This document shows, in pieces, positions 1 through 8,714 of a DNA stretch of 57,474 bases. Within the stretch, counting starts at the first letter, position 1. The number at the start of each line of letters is the position of its first letter. The DNA is from Candidatus Ruania gallistercoris. Its GTDB lineage: Bacteria > Actinomycetota > Actinomycetes > Actinomycetales > Beutenbergiaceae. The notes under the pieces are model-generated. The model did not search any database and had not been told where the DNA came from. It saw only the letters and a program-made list of their open reading frames with translations. The stretch lies in the NCBI GenBank assembly GCA_019116305.1, contig DXBY01000153.1, forward strand, positions 1-57,474. Direction: 5' to 3'. A program made the translations under genes and the position numbers.

Positions 1-105
1 CCGCACCTGATCGGGTGGCCCGTTCTCGTCTTCGTGCTGATCATGTTGGCCTTCACCTGGGTAGGAGACGGATTCCGTGATGCATTCGACGTCGACGAGA
101 GCTGA
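1..105 (+). CDS. ABC transporter permease, C-terminal end only (peptide/oligopeptide type, DppC-like)
   Basis: Frame 1 reads PHLIGWPVLVFVLIMLAFTWVGDGFRDAFDVDES*; GDxxRDAxDv is the usual C-terminus of DppC/OppC permeases; directly precedes the Dpp-type ATPase. Confidence 0.8.
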   Translation, partial: PHLIGWPVLVFVLIMLAFTWVGDGFRDAFDVDES

Positions 106-1753
106 GGGCGCGCCAGCGCGGCCGGAGCCGATCACTGCGCTGCTGGACATTCGTGACCTCACGGTCGGCTTCGCTCTGCCCGACGGGGTCAAGGACGTGG
201 TGCACGGTCTGGACCTCACCATGCCGCACTCCGGGTCACTGGCCCTGGTGGGTGAGTCCGGCAGCGGGAAGAGCGTGTCGATGCGCGCCGTGCTCGGCCT
301 GCTCCCCTCCAATGCGCGGGTGAGCGGGTCCGCGACGCTGGCACCGCAGGACGGACCGGCCCAGGACCTGGTCTCGTTGAGCGAGCCGAAGCTGCGACGG
401 GTGCGCGGTCACCAGATCGGCATGGTGTTCCAGAACGCCATGGAAGCGTTCAATCCGTCCGTCCCGTTGGGGCGGCAGCTGGCCGAGGCGCTGCTCTGGC
501 ACGGTGCCTGTGATCGCCGGACCGCACACCGCCGTGCGGTCGAGGCGCTGGCGGACGTCGGCATCCCCGAACCCGAGCGGCGGGTCAAGATGTACCCGTT
601 CCAGCTCTCCGGCGGGATGCGCCAGCGCGCCATGATCGCGATGGCCATCATCGGCCGCCCGCAGCTGATCATCGCCGATGAACCGACGACGGCGCTCGAC
701 GTGACGGTGCAGAAGCAGATCCTGGATCTGCTGGTCGAGCTGCGCGACCGGGGGATGGCCCTGTTGATGATCACCCACGATCTCGGGGTGGCGCGCTACG
801 TCTGCGATGACGCCATCGTGCTGCGCGACGGCCGTCTGGTGGAACAGGCCCCGGTGGAACGACTCCTCACCGGCGCGCGCGAGAGCTACAGCCAGTCCCT
901 GGTCGACTCGGCTCTCGATCTGGGGGTGAGCTCACCGGAGCGGGTCCAGACCGCCGATGCAGATGCTGGGCCGCTGGTCGGGGCCCAGAACCTCACCAAG
1001 GTGTTCAGCAGCCGCGGCGGCCATGTGGTGGCCGTGGACGACGTGTCCTTCCGGCTCGATCCGGGCCGGACTCTCAGTGTGGTCGGCGAATCCGGCTCGG
1101 GTAAGTCCACCCTGGCCCGGATGGCGCTGCACCTGATCGAGCCGACCTCGGGGAGCGTGACCTTCGACGGTGTCTCCCTGGCGGAGCTGCCTGCGAAGAA
1201 GCTGCGCCTGGTGCGCCGGGACATGCAGATGGTCTTCCAGTCCCCGTACGGGTCCTTGCTGCCCTCGGCCACCGTGTCCGAGAACATCGGCGAACCGCTG
1301 CGGATCAACCGCATCGGCACCAAGGCCGAGCGCCGGGACAAGGCCGCCGAGCTGCTGCGACTGGTGGAGCTGGACACCGGCTATCTGGACTTCTATCCCC
1401 GGCAGCTCTCCGGCGGCCAACAGCAACGGGTCGCCATCGCCCGTGCACTCGCGCTGGAACCCAAGTTCCTGGTGGCGGACGAGCCCACCTCAGCTCTGGA
1501 CGCCTCGGTGCAGGTGCAGGTGCTGGATCTGTTGCACGGACTGCAGGAGCAGCTCGGGTTCGCGATGCTGCTGATCACCCACAATCTCGCGGTCGCCGAA
1601 CGGTTGGCACACGAGGTGCTGGTGATGCGCAGCGGACAGGTGGTCGAGCACGGGCCGACCGAGCAGGTCTTCCGGGCACCAGAACACGAGTACACCCGCG
1701 ACCTGCTGAACGCCGTCCTTCCGGTCCGGATCGGCCTGGACCAGGGGAGATGA
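77..1753 (+). CDS. dipeptide/oligopeptide ABC transporter, fused double ATP-binding protein (DppD-DppF like)
   Basis: Two Walker A (GESGSGKS), two signature motifs (LSGGMRQR, LSGGQQQR) and two Walker B (IIADEPT, LVADEPT) in one ORF. Confidence 0.93.
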   Translation: MMHSTSTRAEGAPARPEPITALLDIRDLTVGFALPDGVKDVVHGLDLTMPHSGSLALVGESGSGKSVSMRAVLGLLPSNARVSGSATLAPQDGPAQDLVSLSEPKLRRVRGHQIGMVFQNAMEAFNPSVPLGRQLAEALLWHGACDRRTAHRRAVEALADVGIPEPERRVKMYPFQLSGGMRQRAMIAMAIIGRPQLIIADEPTTALDVTVQKQILDLLVELRDRGMALLMITHDLGVARYVCDDAIVLRDGRLVEQAPVERLLTGARESYSQSLVDSALDLGVSSPERVQTADADAGPLVGAQNLTKVFSSRGGHVVAVDDVSFRLDPGRTLSVVGESGSGKSTLARMALHLIEPTSGSVTFDGVSLAELPAKKLRLVRRDMQMVFQSPYGSLLPSATVSENIGEPLRINRIGTKAERRDKAAELLRLVELDTGYLDFYPRQLSGGQQQRVAIARALALEPKFLVADEPTSALDASVQVQVLDLLHGLQEQLGFAMLLITHNLAVAERLAHEVLVMRSGQVVEHGPTEQVFRAPEHEYTRDLLNAVLPVRIGLDQGR

Positions 1754-1861
1754 GCAATCGGGCAGTGGCTGGTAGGCGATCTCGCCTGCCAGGCTGGGTG
1801 CCGGAAGAACGAGGTGCCCGGGGCAGGGCACCGCAGCACACTGACAGAGGAAGCAGAGAGC

Positions 1862-2884
1862 ATGAGTAACGAGGTCGGGGTCGGCATCCTCGGGCTGGGC
1901 GGGATCGGACTCACCCATGCCCGTGCACTGCGCGAGCTTGCACCGGACCTTCGGCTGCGCGCCTTCAGCGGCGGCTCCCCGGCACGGGCGGCTGAGGCCG
2001 GCTGGCCCGAGGCGGTGCAGGTGGAGCCGGACGAGCTGGCCGGCGCCCCCGGGGTCGACGTGGTGGCGGTGTGCTCACCGAGCCAGCAGCACGCCGACCA
2101 GGCCCTGGCCGCCCTGGGAGCGAGCAAACACGTGGTCGTGGAGAAGCCGCTCGCCCTCCAGGTCAGCGAGGCGGACCGGATCGTTGCGCTCGCCAGCGAA
2201 CGTGGCGCCGTCGCCGCGGTGATCTCCCAACGCCGCCTGGAACCGGAGTACGCCGCACTGCACCAGGCGCTGCGCACCGGAGCACTCGGCCGGATCCGGC
2301 TGGCCACCACGCACGTGCACTGGTGGCGCGACGCGGACTACTACCGGGCCGCCCCCTGGCGCACGGAGATGGCCGGCGGCGGTGGCTCGCTGATGAACCA
2401 GGGCGTGCACAACGTGGACCTGCTGCGCTGGCTCTGTGGGCCGGTGGCCGAGGTGACCGCGCAGTACGGCACCCTCGCGCACGAGATGGACGCCGAGGAC
2501 ACCACAGTGGCGACCTTGCGCTTCGCGAGCGGTGCACTGGGCATGATCAGCACATCGACGGCGACACCGCCCGGTTCACCGGCCACCGTCACCCTGCACA
2601 CCGACCGCGGCGTCGTCGAGCTCGGCCAGGGAGAGGTGCTGCGCTGGGAGGTGGAGGGTGTCCCCGCGCCGAGTGCAGGCAGCGGGATCGCCAGTGGCGC
2701 CGCGGACCCGAAGGCCATCGGCATCGCCGGGCACGTGCAGCAGTGGCAGGACGTGCTGACGGCGATCCGCACCGGCGCCGATCCGGCGGTGAGCGCCGCC
2801 GACGGCGCCGAGACCGTCCGCCTGCTCTGCGCCGTCTATCAGGCCGCCGAGACCGGCCGCAGCATCAACCCCGAGGAGCTCTGA
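1862..2884 (+). CDS. Gfo/Idh/MocA family oxidoreductase
   Basis: N-terminal Rossmann GILGLGGIG, VVVEKPLAL (EKP motif), GGGSLMNQGVHNVDLLRWL. Confidence 0.92.
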   Translation: MSNEVGVGILGLGGIGLTHARALRELAPDLRLRAFSGGSPARAAEAGWPEAVQVEPDELAGAPGVDVVAVCSPSQQHADQALAALGASKHVVVEKPLALQVSEADRIVALASERGAVAAVISQRRLEPEYAALHQALRTGALGRIRLATTHVHWWRDADYYRAAPWRTEMAGGGGSLMNQGVHNVDLLRWLCGPVAEVTAQYGTLAHEMDAEDTTVATLRFASGALGMISTSTATPPGSPATVTLHTDRGVVELGQGEVLRWEVEGVPAPSAGSGIASGAADPKAIGIAGHVQQWQDVLTAIRTGADPAVSAADGAETVRLLCAVYQAAETGRSINPEEL

Positions 2885-2885
2885 G

Positions 2886-3878
2886 ATGAAGGTCGCGATC
2901 CTTGGTGCTGCCCATCCACACGTCGCCTACGCCCTGGACGAGGTGGCCGCCCGCGCTGACCTCGAGCTGGTGGCCGTGTGCGAACCGGACCAGCAGCTGC
3001 GCAGTGCCTATCTACCCGCTGACCTCACCGCCCCGGTCTACGACACAGCGGCCGCGCTCCTGGACGCCCACGAGGTCGACGTGGCCCTGGTGGCCGGCGT
3101 CTACAGCCGCCGCGGGGAGGACACCCGGCTGGCGCTGGAGGCCGGAGCGCACGTGCTGGCCGACAAACCGCTGTGCACCAGTCTGACCGAGCTGGACCAG
3201 ATCGCCGCAGCAGCCGAACGCCACGACCGGTATGTCTCGGTGGTGTTCGAGAAGCGCGCCTATCCGCCCACGTTGGCGCTGCGCCGGCTGCTCGCCGACG
3301 GGGTGCTCGGTGAGCTGGCCCTGGTGGCCAGCACCGGGCCGCACAAGCTGAACCAGCCGAGCAGACCACCGTGGTTCCTCACTCGGGCCGGATACGGCGG
3401 GATCGCCGGAGATCTCCCGGTGCACGACATCGACCTGGTGCTGTTCCTCACCGGTGCCACCAGCGGGTCGGTCAGTGCCGTGACCGGGAACGCGCGCCGC
3501 CAGGACCACCCGGAGTTCGACGATCACGTGGCTGTGCTGCTGCAGGCGGGCAACGTGGCTGCGACGATCGAGGCGAACTGGCTCTCCCCGCAGGCCGCCG
3601 AGGTGCACGGGCACTACCGGATGCGGCTGACCGGGTCGGAGGGGACCGCCGAGCTGGACTGGGCCTACAACACGCTCACCGTGGCCACCCACGACCGGCC
3701 GACCTGGCAGGAGCCGCTCGGCGAGCCGCGTCGGCCGGCAGCCTACTTCTTCGATGCCTTGGCGGCCGGGATCGAACCCGAGATCGGTACTGCGGCCAGC
3801 CTGCTCGCCACCCGGGTGGCGCTGTTGGCCCAACGCAGCGCCGACTCCGGTGGCACCCCGGAGACGTTCGGCACCTGA
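2886..3878 (+). CDS. Gfo/Idh/MocA family oxidoreductase
   Basis: Rossmann start VAILGAAHPH, VLADKPLCT (DKP motif), GGIAGDLPVHDIDLVLFL. Confidence 0.9.
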   Translation: MKVAILGAAHPHVAYALDEVAARADLELVAVCEPDQQLRSAYLPADLTAPVYDTAAALLDAHEVDVALVAGVYSRRGEDTRLALEAGAHVLADKPLCTSLTELDQIAAAAERHDRYVSVVFEKRAYPPTLALRRLLADGVLGELALVASTGPHKLNQPSRPPWFLTRAGYGGIAGDLPVHDIDLVLFLTGATSGSVSAVTGNARRQDHPEFDDHVAVLLQAGNVAATIEANWLSPQAAEVHGHYRMRLTGSEGTAELDWAYNTLTVATHDRPTWQEPLGEPRRPAAYFFDALAAGIEPEIGTAASLLATRVALLAQRSADSGGTPETFGT

Positions 3879-3956
3879 GCCGGGCGGGATGCGCAGCCGT
3901 GCGGCCGGCGCCGGTGGCGAGGTAGAGACCGTTCGCTGGGGCTGGATCCCGGCGGG

Positions 3957-4928
3957 TCAGCCGGTGAGCAGCATCCCGACATCCACAGCGACCTCGGGCG
4001 CGCAGTGCAGCAGGAACGCTGGCCACACACTGCGGGTGTAGGCCCAGATCCATGCCAGCAGCACCCCCATCAGCGCCGCGAAGATTCCGCTGCCGATGTT
4101 CAGTGAGAACTCTCCGGCTGGGCTGAGCAGGATCATGTGGCCGGCGCCGAAGGCCACGCTGGTGACCACCAGGCCCCAGCCGACCGACGCCCCCGCCAGG
4201 CGCCACGGCGTACCGAAAGCTCGATCGAGGACGGCGAGCATCGCTGCTCGCCAGATGAGCTCCTCGGTGAGGTTCGGGATCGTGGTGTTGTACAGCACTT
4301 GGCCGACCCCGACCTCCTCGTGCATGGCGGGATCCAGCGCTACGGACAGCGCGATCAGGCCGATGAAGAGGAAGAACACGCCAGTGATCACGATCAGCGC
4401 CCAGCGTCCGCTGCCCGGCCGGAGCCGCCAGGTCAGGCGTGCGTCCTCACGGGCCCAGCGCCAGAGCACGGCGAACAGGATGCCCACCCAGAGCAGGTCC
4501 ACCACCTTGCCCTGCCAGTTGCTTTCGAACTGGGTGAAGAACGCTAGTCGCGGCGTCCGGCCGGCGAGAGAGGTCAGCACCACGAACAGGCTCACCACCA
4601 GCAGTGCCGGCAGCACGCGGCCGCGGCCGGGCGCCGGTGGCTGTGAGGTGCCGGCTGCTGAGGGCAGCGCCGAGCGGCGGTGACCGGTGCGGCCGGCCGG
4701 CCGCAGTCGCTGGAGCAGCCCCAGAGCACCCACCCCGACCGTGATCAACGCGAGCAGCAGAGCCCAGAGGACAACTGCCCCCATGGTGCTGACGAACTGC
4801 TCCCCCTCACCCATCGGCGCCGTGAGCCAGGACAGCACACCGATGATCGCGATCGGCGCCAGCACCGGCACGATCCATCGGGTACTCGTGACGGGTGTGA
4901 CCGGGTCCGGTTGTGCGGAGAGGGTCAT
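3957..4928 (-). CDS. CPBP family intramembrane metalloprotease
   Basis: Multi-TM protein with NLTEELIWRAAML (EExxxR) and FGAGHMILL motifs. Confidence 0.85.
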   Translation of the reverse strand: MTLSAQPDPVTPVTSTRWIVPVLAPIAIIGVLSWLTAPMGEGEQFVSTMGAVVLWALLLALITVGVGALGLLQRLRPAGRTGHRRSALPSAAGTSQPPAPGRGRVLPALLVVSLFVVLTSLAGRTPRLAFFTQFESNWQGKVVDLLWVGILFAVLWRWAREDARLTWRLRPGSGRWALIVITGVFFLFIGLIALSVALDPAMHEEVGVGQVLYNTTIPNLTEELIWRAAMLAVLDRAFGTPWRLAGASVGWGLVVTSVAFGAGHMILLSPAGEFSLNIGSGIFAALMGVLLAWIWAYTRSVWPAFLLHCAPEVAVDVGMLLTG

Positions 4929-4973
4929 GGTCGCCCACCCTAGTGATCTCGCCCACGGGGCGACCAGCGGTTC

Positions 4974-4987
4974 TGCAACCGGATGCT
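4974..4987. promoter_or_regulatory. Degenerate LacI-type operator, putative auxiliary site
   Basis: TGCAACCGGATGCT, 5/7 paired positions; centre 46 bp upstream of the main operator at 5020-5033. Confidence 0.35.
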
Positions 4988-5015
4988 AGACGGGCCCGGC
5001 CAGTCCTGCTAAGTT
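4987..5015 (+). promoter_or_regulatory. Putative sigma70 promoter of the propeller gene at 5077
   Basis: TAGACG (4987-4992), 17-nt spacer, TAAGTT (5010-5015); same layout as promoters at 12271 and 19638. Confidence 0.5.
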
Positions 5016-5016
5016 C

Positions 5017-5036
5017 GATTGCGACCGGTTGCAATC
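5017..5036. promoter_or_regulatory. LacI-family operator (site 1)
   Basis: GATTGCGACCGGTTGCAATC, 20-nt palindrome with one mismatched pair. Confidence 0.75.
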
Positions 5037-5076
5037 TGGGGTGCGGAGAAGCACCTCAGGAACACCAGGAGGTGCA

Positions 5077-7710
5077 ATGAAGCCCGGAATGCCACGGACC
5101 GGCCGACGGCGGCTCGGCCTCACCGCTGCCGCCCTGACTGCCGCGCTCGCGCTGCTGGCCGCACCGAGCCAGGCAGCGCCCAGCGAGGCCGAAATCGCCC
5201 AGGAAGGGCCCGCCGATGCTCAGCCCAGCCAGACCCCGCTCGCCCAGGACGTGTCCGGATCGGGCAGCGCGGAGGCTGGGGACGATCCAGCGGCCGACGG
5301 CGCTACGGCACCGCCGGCGAGCGCAGTCCCGGAACCGGTGGTCCAGGACCTCGGCCCGGCGGTGATGTCGGTGAACGTGCGCTCGGCGACCTTCGGTGAG
5401 CTGGCGGACGGCACCCCGGTGGCCTACGCCGTCTCCAACGGCAACCCCGCCACCTTCACGATGGTGGACGTGGCCACTGGGGAGGCGCTGTTCAGCAGCG
5501 AGATCGAGAACACCACCCTCGGCGGCTGGATCCTGGTGGACGAGGACGGCATGGTCTACTTCACCGCCCGCCACCCGATGTCCGCCGGGCTGTTCTCGTT
5601 CGACCCGGAGACGCAGGAGCTGACCAACCTCGAGGAGCGTGTGGCCGGTGAGCTCGTGCTCTACAGCGGCAGCTGGGGTCCGGACGGGCGGATCTACTTC
5701 GGCACCTACCCGAACGCGAAGGTGGTCGCGTTCGACCCGGCCACCGGTGAGCTCCAGGACTACGGCACCCAGACCGAGGATGCGGCGTACGTCTTCTCCC
5801 TCGGCGTGGTGAACGGGGAGATCTGGGCCGGCACCGGCCCGGTACCGCACCTGTACGCGATCGACCCGGCCACCGGGGAACGCCGGGAACTGCAGCCGCC
5901 GGAGCACGTGATGGCGAACACGCAGTGGTTCATCGGCATCGACCAGCGGGCAGACACGGCGCTGATCCGGCTCTCTCCCCGGGGGAACTACGACACCGCG
6001 CTGCTCGACCTGGAGACCGGGGAGTGGTCGGAGCAGATCATCCCGTCCGTGTTCGGCTCCTCGCCGACCAATCTGGACGCCGACGGGCGCACCTACTTGT
6101 TCTCCGAGGACGTGGTGACCAGCTACGACACCACCACCGGAGAGCTGGTGCCCACCGGATGGGCCGAGACCGACCTGCCTGAACTGCTGGCCGACCAGGT
6201 AGGCACCTATGACATGGCCGTGCTCGAGCTGCCCGGCACCGAGGGAGAGACGCTAGTCGGGCTGAGCACCGACGGCGACCTGTGGACCTACCACCTGAGC
6301 AGCGGGGAGACCACGTTCACCCGGGCCGAGATCGAACCGGCACCGGCAGAGGCGCACGGCCTTGGGGTCGGGCCGGACGGTAACGCCTACATCGGCGCCT
6401 ACCTCTCCAGTGGCTCGATGACCCGGGTGGATTCCCAGTCCCTGGAGCTCACCCCGCTGCGCGGCCCGAAGCAGGCGGATGCCATCGCCACCCACGGCGA
6501 GGAGCTGATCGTGACGTCCTACCCCGGCGCCGTGGTGCACGCGGGCGATCCCGAGCAGGACTGGGAGTGGGGCACCAACCCCCGCCACGTGCTCACCCTG
6601 GAGCGGGGCGAACCACACTTCCAGGATCGGATCAACGGCGTGGTCTCGATCGGGGACCGGGTGGCGCTGGGCACAGTGCCGGACTACGGCGAGCTCGGCG
6701 GCGCTCTCACCCTGCTGGACACTGAGACCGGTGACTTCGAGTTCCATCGGAACGTGGTCCCGGACCAGAGTGTGATCTCCCTGGCCTACGCCGACGGCCT
6801 GATCTACGGCGGCACCTCGATCAACGGCGGTCTCTCCTCCGACCCGACCGCGGACTCAGCGGAGCTGTTCATCTGGGACGTGGCGGCCCAGGAGGTGCTC
6901 TACTCCGAGGCGCTCACCGATCAGGCCGGCTACCTGGCCGGACTGTCCTGGGGCGCTGATGGTCAGCTGGTCGGGGCCACCTCCGACGGGGTGCTCTTCG
7001 AGTTCGATCCCCAGGAGCGTGAAGTGACCTGGTCAGTCCGCCTGTTCGAACCGGACCAGGGCAGCCACGGTGGCTGGGGCTACTCCACCAAGACCATCTG
7101 GGACGAGCGCACCGGCACCTACCTGGTCACGCTGAACGGCAGCCTCTACCAGGTGCACCGCGACTCCGGGGAGTTTGACGTGGTGGCCGAAGAGATGGAC
7201 CAGATCACACGGGACGGCGCCGGCACCATCATCGGGGTGGACCTCACCCACGCCTACCGCATCGACATCGATGGCGAGGACGTCACCTGCGACGAGACGA
7301 TCACCGGTGACCACCGGGGCCCGCTGCGGCTGACTGAGGGTGTCACCTGTGTGGATGGTGCCACGGTGCGCGGGCCGGTGACTGTGAGTTCCGGGGCGGG
7401 GCTGGTGCTGACCGACTCCGAGGTGACCGGTCCGTTGCGGGCCGAGGGCGCCGATGTGGTGCACGTGCTGGACTCGGTGGTCAGTGGTCCGGTGCGGGTC
7501 GAGGGCACCCGGGAGGAGGTGCTGCTGCGGGGTAACACCGTGCGTGGTCCGGTGCAGCTGACGAATAGCACGACGGCGCTGGCTCCGTTGGTCAGTGACA
7601 ACCAGGTGAACGGCCCGCTGTCCTGCTCCGGCAATGATCCGGCACCGGTGAATGCCGGGCTCGCCAACGAGGTCAGCGGGCCCAGCACCGGCCAGTGCGC
7701 CGACCTCTAG
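5077..7710 (+). CDS. secreted beta-propeller-like protein with C-terminal bactofilin/beta-helix-like repeat domain
   Basis: Signal peptide (RRRLGLTAAALTAALALLAAPSQA); repeated YGSx-GG/DG-type propeller motifs; C-terminal (VxGPVxV)n repeats. Confidence 0.75.
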   Translation: MKPGMPRTGRRRLGLTAAALTAALALLAAPSQAAPSEAEIAQEGPADAQPSQTPLAQDVSGSGSAEAGDDPAADGATAPPASAVPEPVVQDLGPAVMSVNVRSATFGELADGTPVAYAVSNGNPATFTMVDVATGEALFSSEIENTTLGGWILVDEDGMVYFTARHPMSAGLFSFDPETQELTNLEERVAGELVLYSGSWGPDGRIYFGTYPNAKVVAFDPATGELQDYGTQTEDAAYVFSLGVVNGEIWAGTGPVPHLYAIDPATGERRELQPPEHVMANTQWFIGIDQRADTALIRLSPRGNYDTALLDLETGEWSEQIIPSVFGSSPTNLDADGRTYLFSEDVVTSYDTTTGELVPTGWAETDLPELLADQVGTYDMAVLELPGTEGETLVGLSTDGDLWTYHLSSGETTFTRAEIEPAPAEAHGLGVGPDGNAYIGAYLSSGSMTRVDSQSLELTPLRGPKQADAIATHGEELIVTSYPGAVVHAGDPEQDWEWGTNPRHVLTLERGEPHFQDRINGVVSIGDRVALGTVPDYGELGGALTLLDTETGDFEFHRNVVPDQSVISLAYADGLIYGGTSINGGLSSDPTADSAELFIWDVAAQEVLYSEALTDQAGYLAGLSWGADGQLVGATSDGVLFEFDPQEREVTWSVRLFEPDQGSHGGWGYSTKTIWDERTGTYLVTLNGSLYQVHRDSGEFDVVAEEMDQITRDGAGTIIGVDLTHAYRIDIDGEDVTCDETITGDHRGPLRLTEGVTCVDGATVRGPVTVSSGAGLVLTDSEVTGPLRAEGADVVHVLDSVVSGPVRVEGTREEVLLRGNTVRGPVQLTNSTTALAPLVSDNQVNGPLSCSGNDPAPVNAGLANEVSGPSTGQCADL

Positions 7711-7732
7711 CACCCAGCAGGACCACCCCCCG

Positions 7733-7766
7733 CCGGGCCGGCCTCGCATCGATCGCGCCGGCCCGG
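7733..7766. terminator. GC-rich hairpin downstream of the 5077 gene
   Basis: CCGGGCCGGC (7733-7742) / GCCGGCCCGG (7757-7766), perfect 10-bp arms. Confidence 0.45.
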
Positions 7767-7789
7767 CCGGAGTGAGCCCGAGCACCACA

Positions 7790-7832
7790 ACGACGGCGGA
7801 ACTCACCTGGCCCAGGTGAGCTCCGCCGTCGT
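7790..7832. terminator. Bidirectional terminator hairpin between convergent genes
   Basis: ACGACGGCGGAACTCACCTGG (7790-7810) / CCAGGTGAGCTCCGCCGTCGT (7812-7832), 21-nt arms with one mismatch; lies between convergent stops. Confidence 0.7.
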
Positions 7833-7838
7833 GAGCGG

Positions 7839-8714
7839 CTACTTGATCCCGGACATCATCACGCCGCGCACGAAGTAGCGCTGCAGCACGATGAACACCA
7901 GCAAGGCGGGGATGAACGTGATCACCGCACCGGCCATGATCGTGGCCAGCGGAGCCTCCTGCTCCTGCATCGAGCTCAGCCCCACGGTGAGCACATAGTT
8001 GCCCGGGGACTGCTGGGAGACCAGCGGCCAGAGGAAGTCGTTCCAGTGCCAGAGGAACACGAACGTGCCCAGCGTGGCCATGATCGGCTTGGTCTGCGGC
8101 AGGATGATCGTCCAGTAGATCCGGAACTCACCGGCGCCATCGATCCGGGCAGCATCGATCAGCTCGTCCGGGATGTCCTGGATGAACTGCCGCATCAGGA
8201 ACATCGCCTGGGCGTTGGCGATCGTCGGCAGGATCATCCCCCACATCGTGTTCAGCCCGTCCAGCTCGGAGACCACCAGGTACTGCGGGATGATCGTCAG
8301 GTGGTAGGGCAGCATCAACATGGCCACGAACACCCAGAAGATCAGCTCCCGGCCGAAGAAGCGCTTCTTCGCGAACGCGTACCCGGCCATCGAGGCGAAC
8401 AGCAGCACCAGGAACACCGAGACCACCGAATAGATGGTGGAGTTCAGCGCCCAGGTGGGGATCGAGCGGCTGCCCATCGCCTCGGCGTAGGCGCCGAAGG
8501 ACGGCGCCGTGGGCAGCAGGGAACCGGGAAGCTGGACCGCCTCGCCGGGCTGCAGGGAGAGCGCCACCATCGCGTAGAACGGGAACGCGGTGATCAGTGC
8601 TGCCACGATCAGCAGCAGGTGCAGCCGCCAGGTGCGCTTGCGGCGCGCCGGCGTGGGCCCTTTCCGTGCCGGGGCGCTGGTGGGTCGGACCGGTGCGGTC
8701 GAGGTAGCGGTCAT
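7839..8714 (-). CDS. carbohydrate ABC transporter permease (MalG-like)
   Basis: TM protein with EAA-like loop DAARIDGAGEFRIYWTIILPQTKP. Confidence 0.93.
   Translation of the reverse strand: MTATSTAPVRPTSAPARKGPTPARRKRTWRLHLLLIVAALITAFPFYAMVALSLQPGEAVQLPGSLLPTAPSFGAYAEAMGSRSIPTWALNSTIYSVVSVFLVLLFASMAGYAFAKKRFFGRELIFWVFVAMLMLPYHLTIIPQYLVVSELDGLNTMWGMILPTIANAQAMFLMRQFIQDIPDELIDAARIDGAGEFRIYWTIILPQTKPIMATLGTFVFLWHWNDFLWPLVSQQSPGNYVLTVGLSSMQEQEAPLATIMAGAVITFIPALLVFIVLQRYFVRGVMMSGIK

Noticed and set aside
2071-2889. Long alternative-frame ORFs (e.g. 2071-2889 +, 2075-2482 -, 22088-25114 -, 36318-38114 -, 46231-48162 -)
   Set aside because: Arg/Gly/Pro/His-rich shadow translations opposite or out of frame with well-supported genes; expected in high-GC DNA with few stops.
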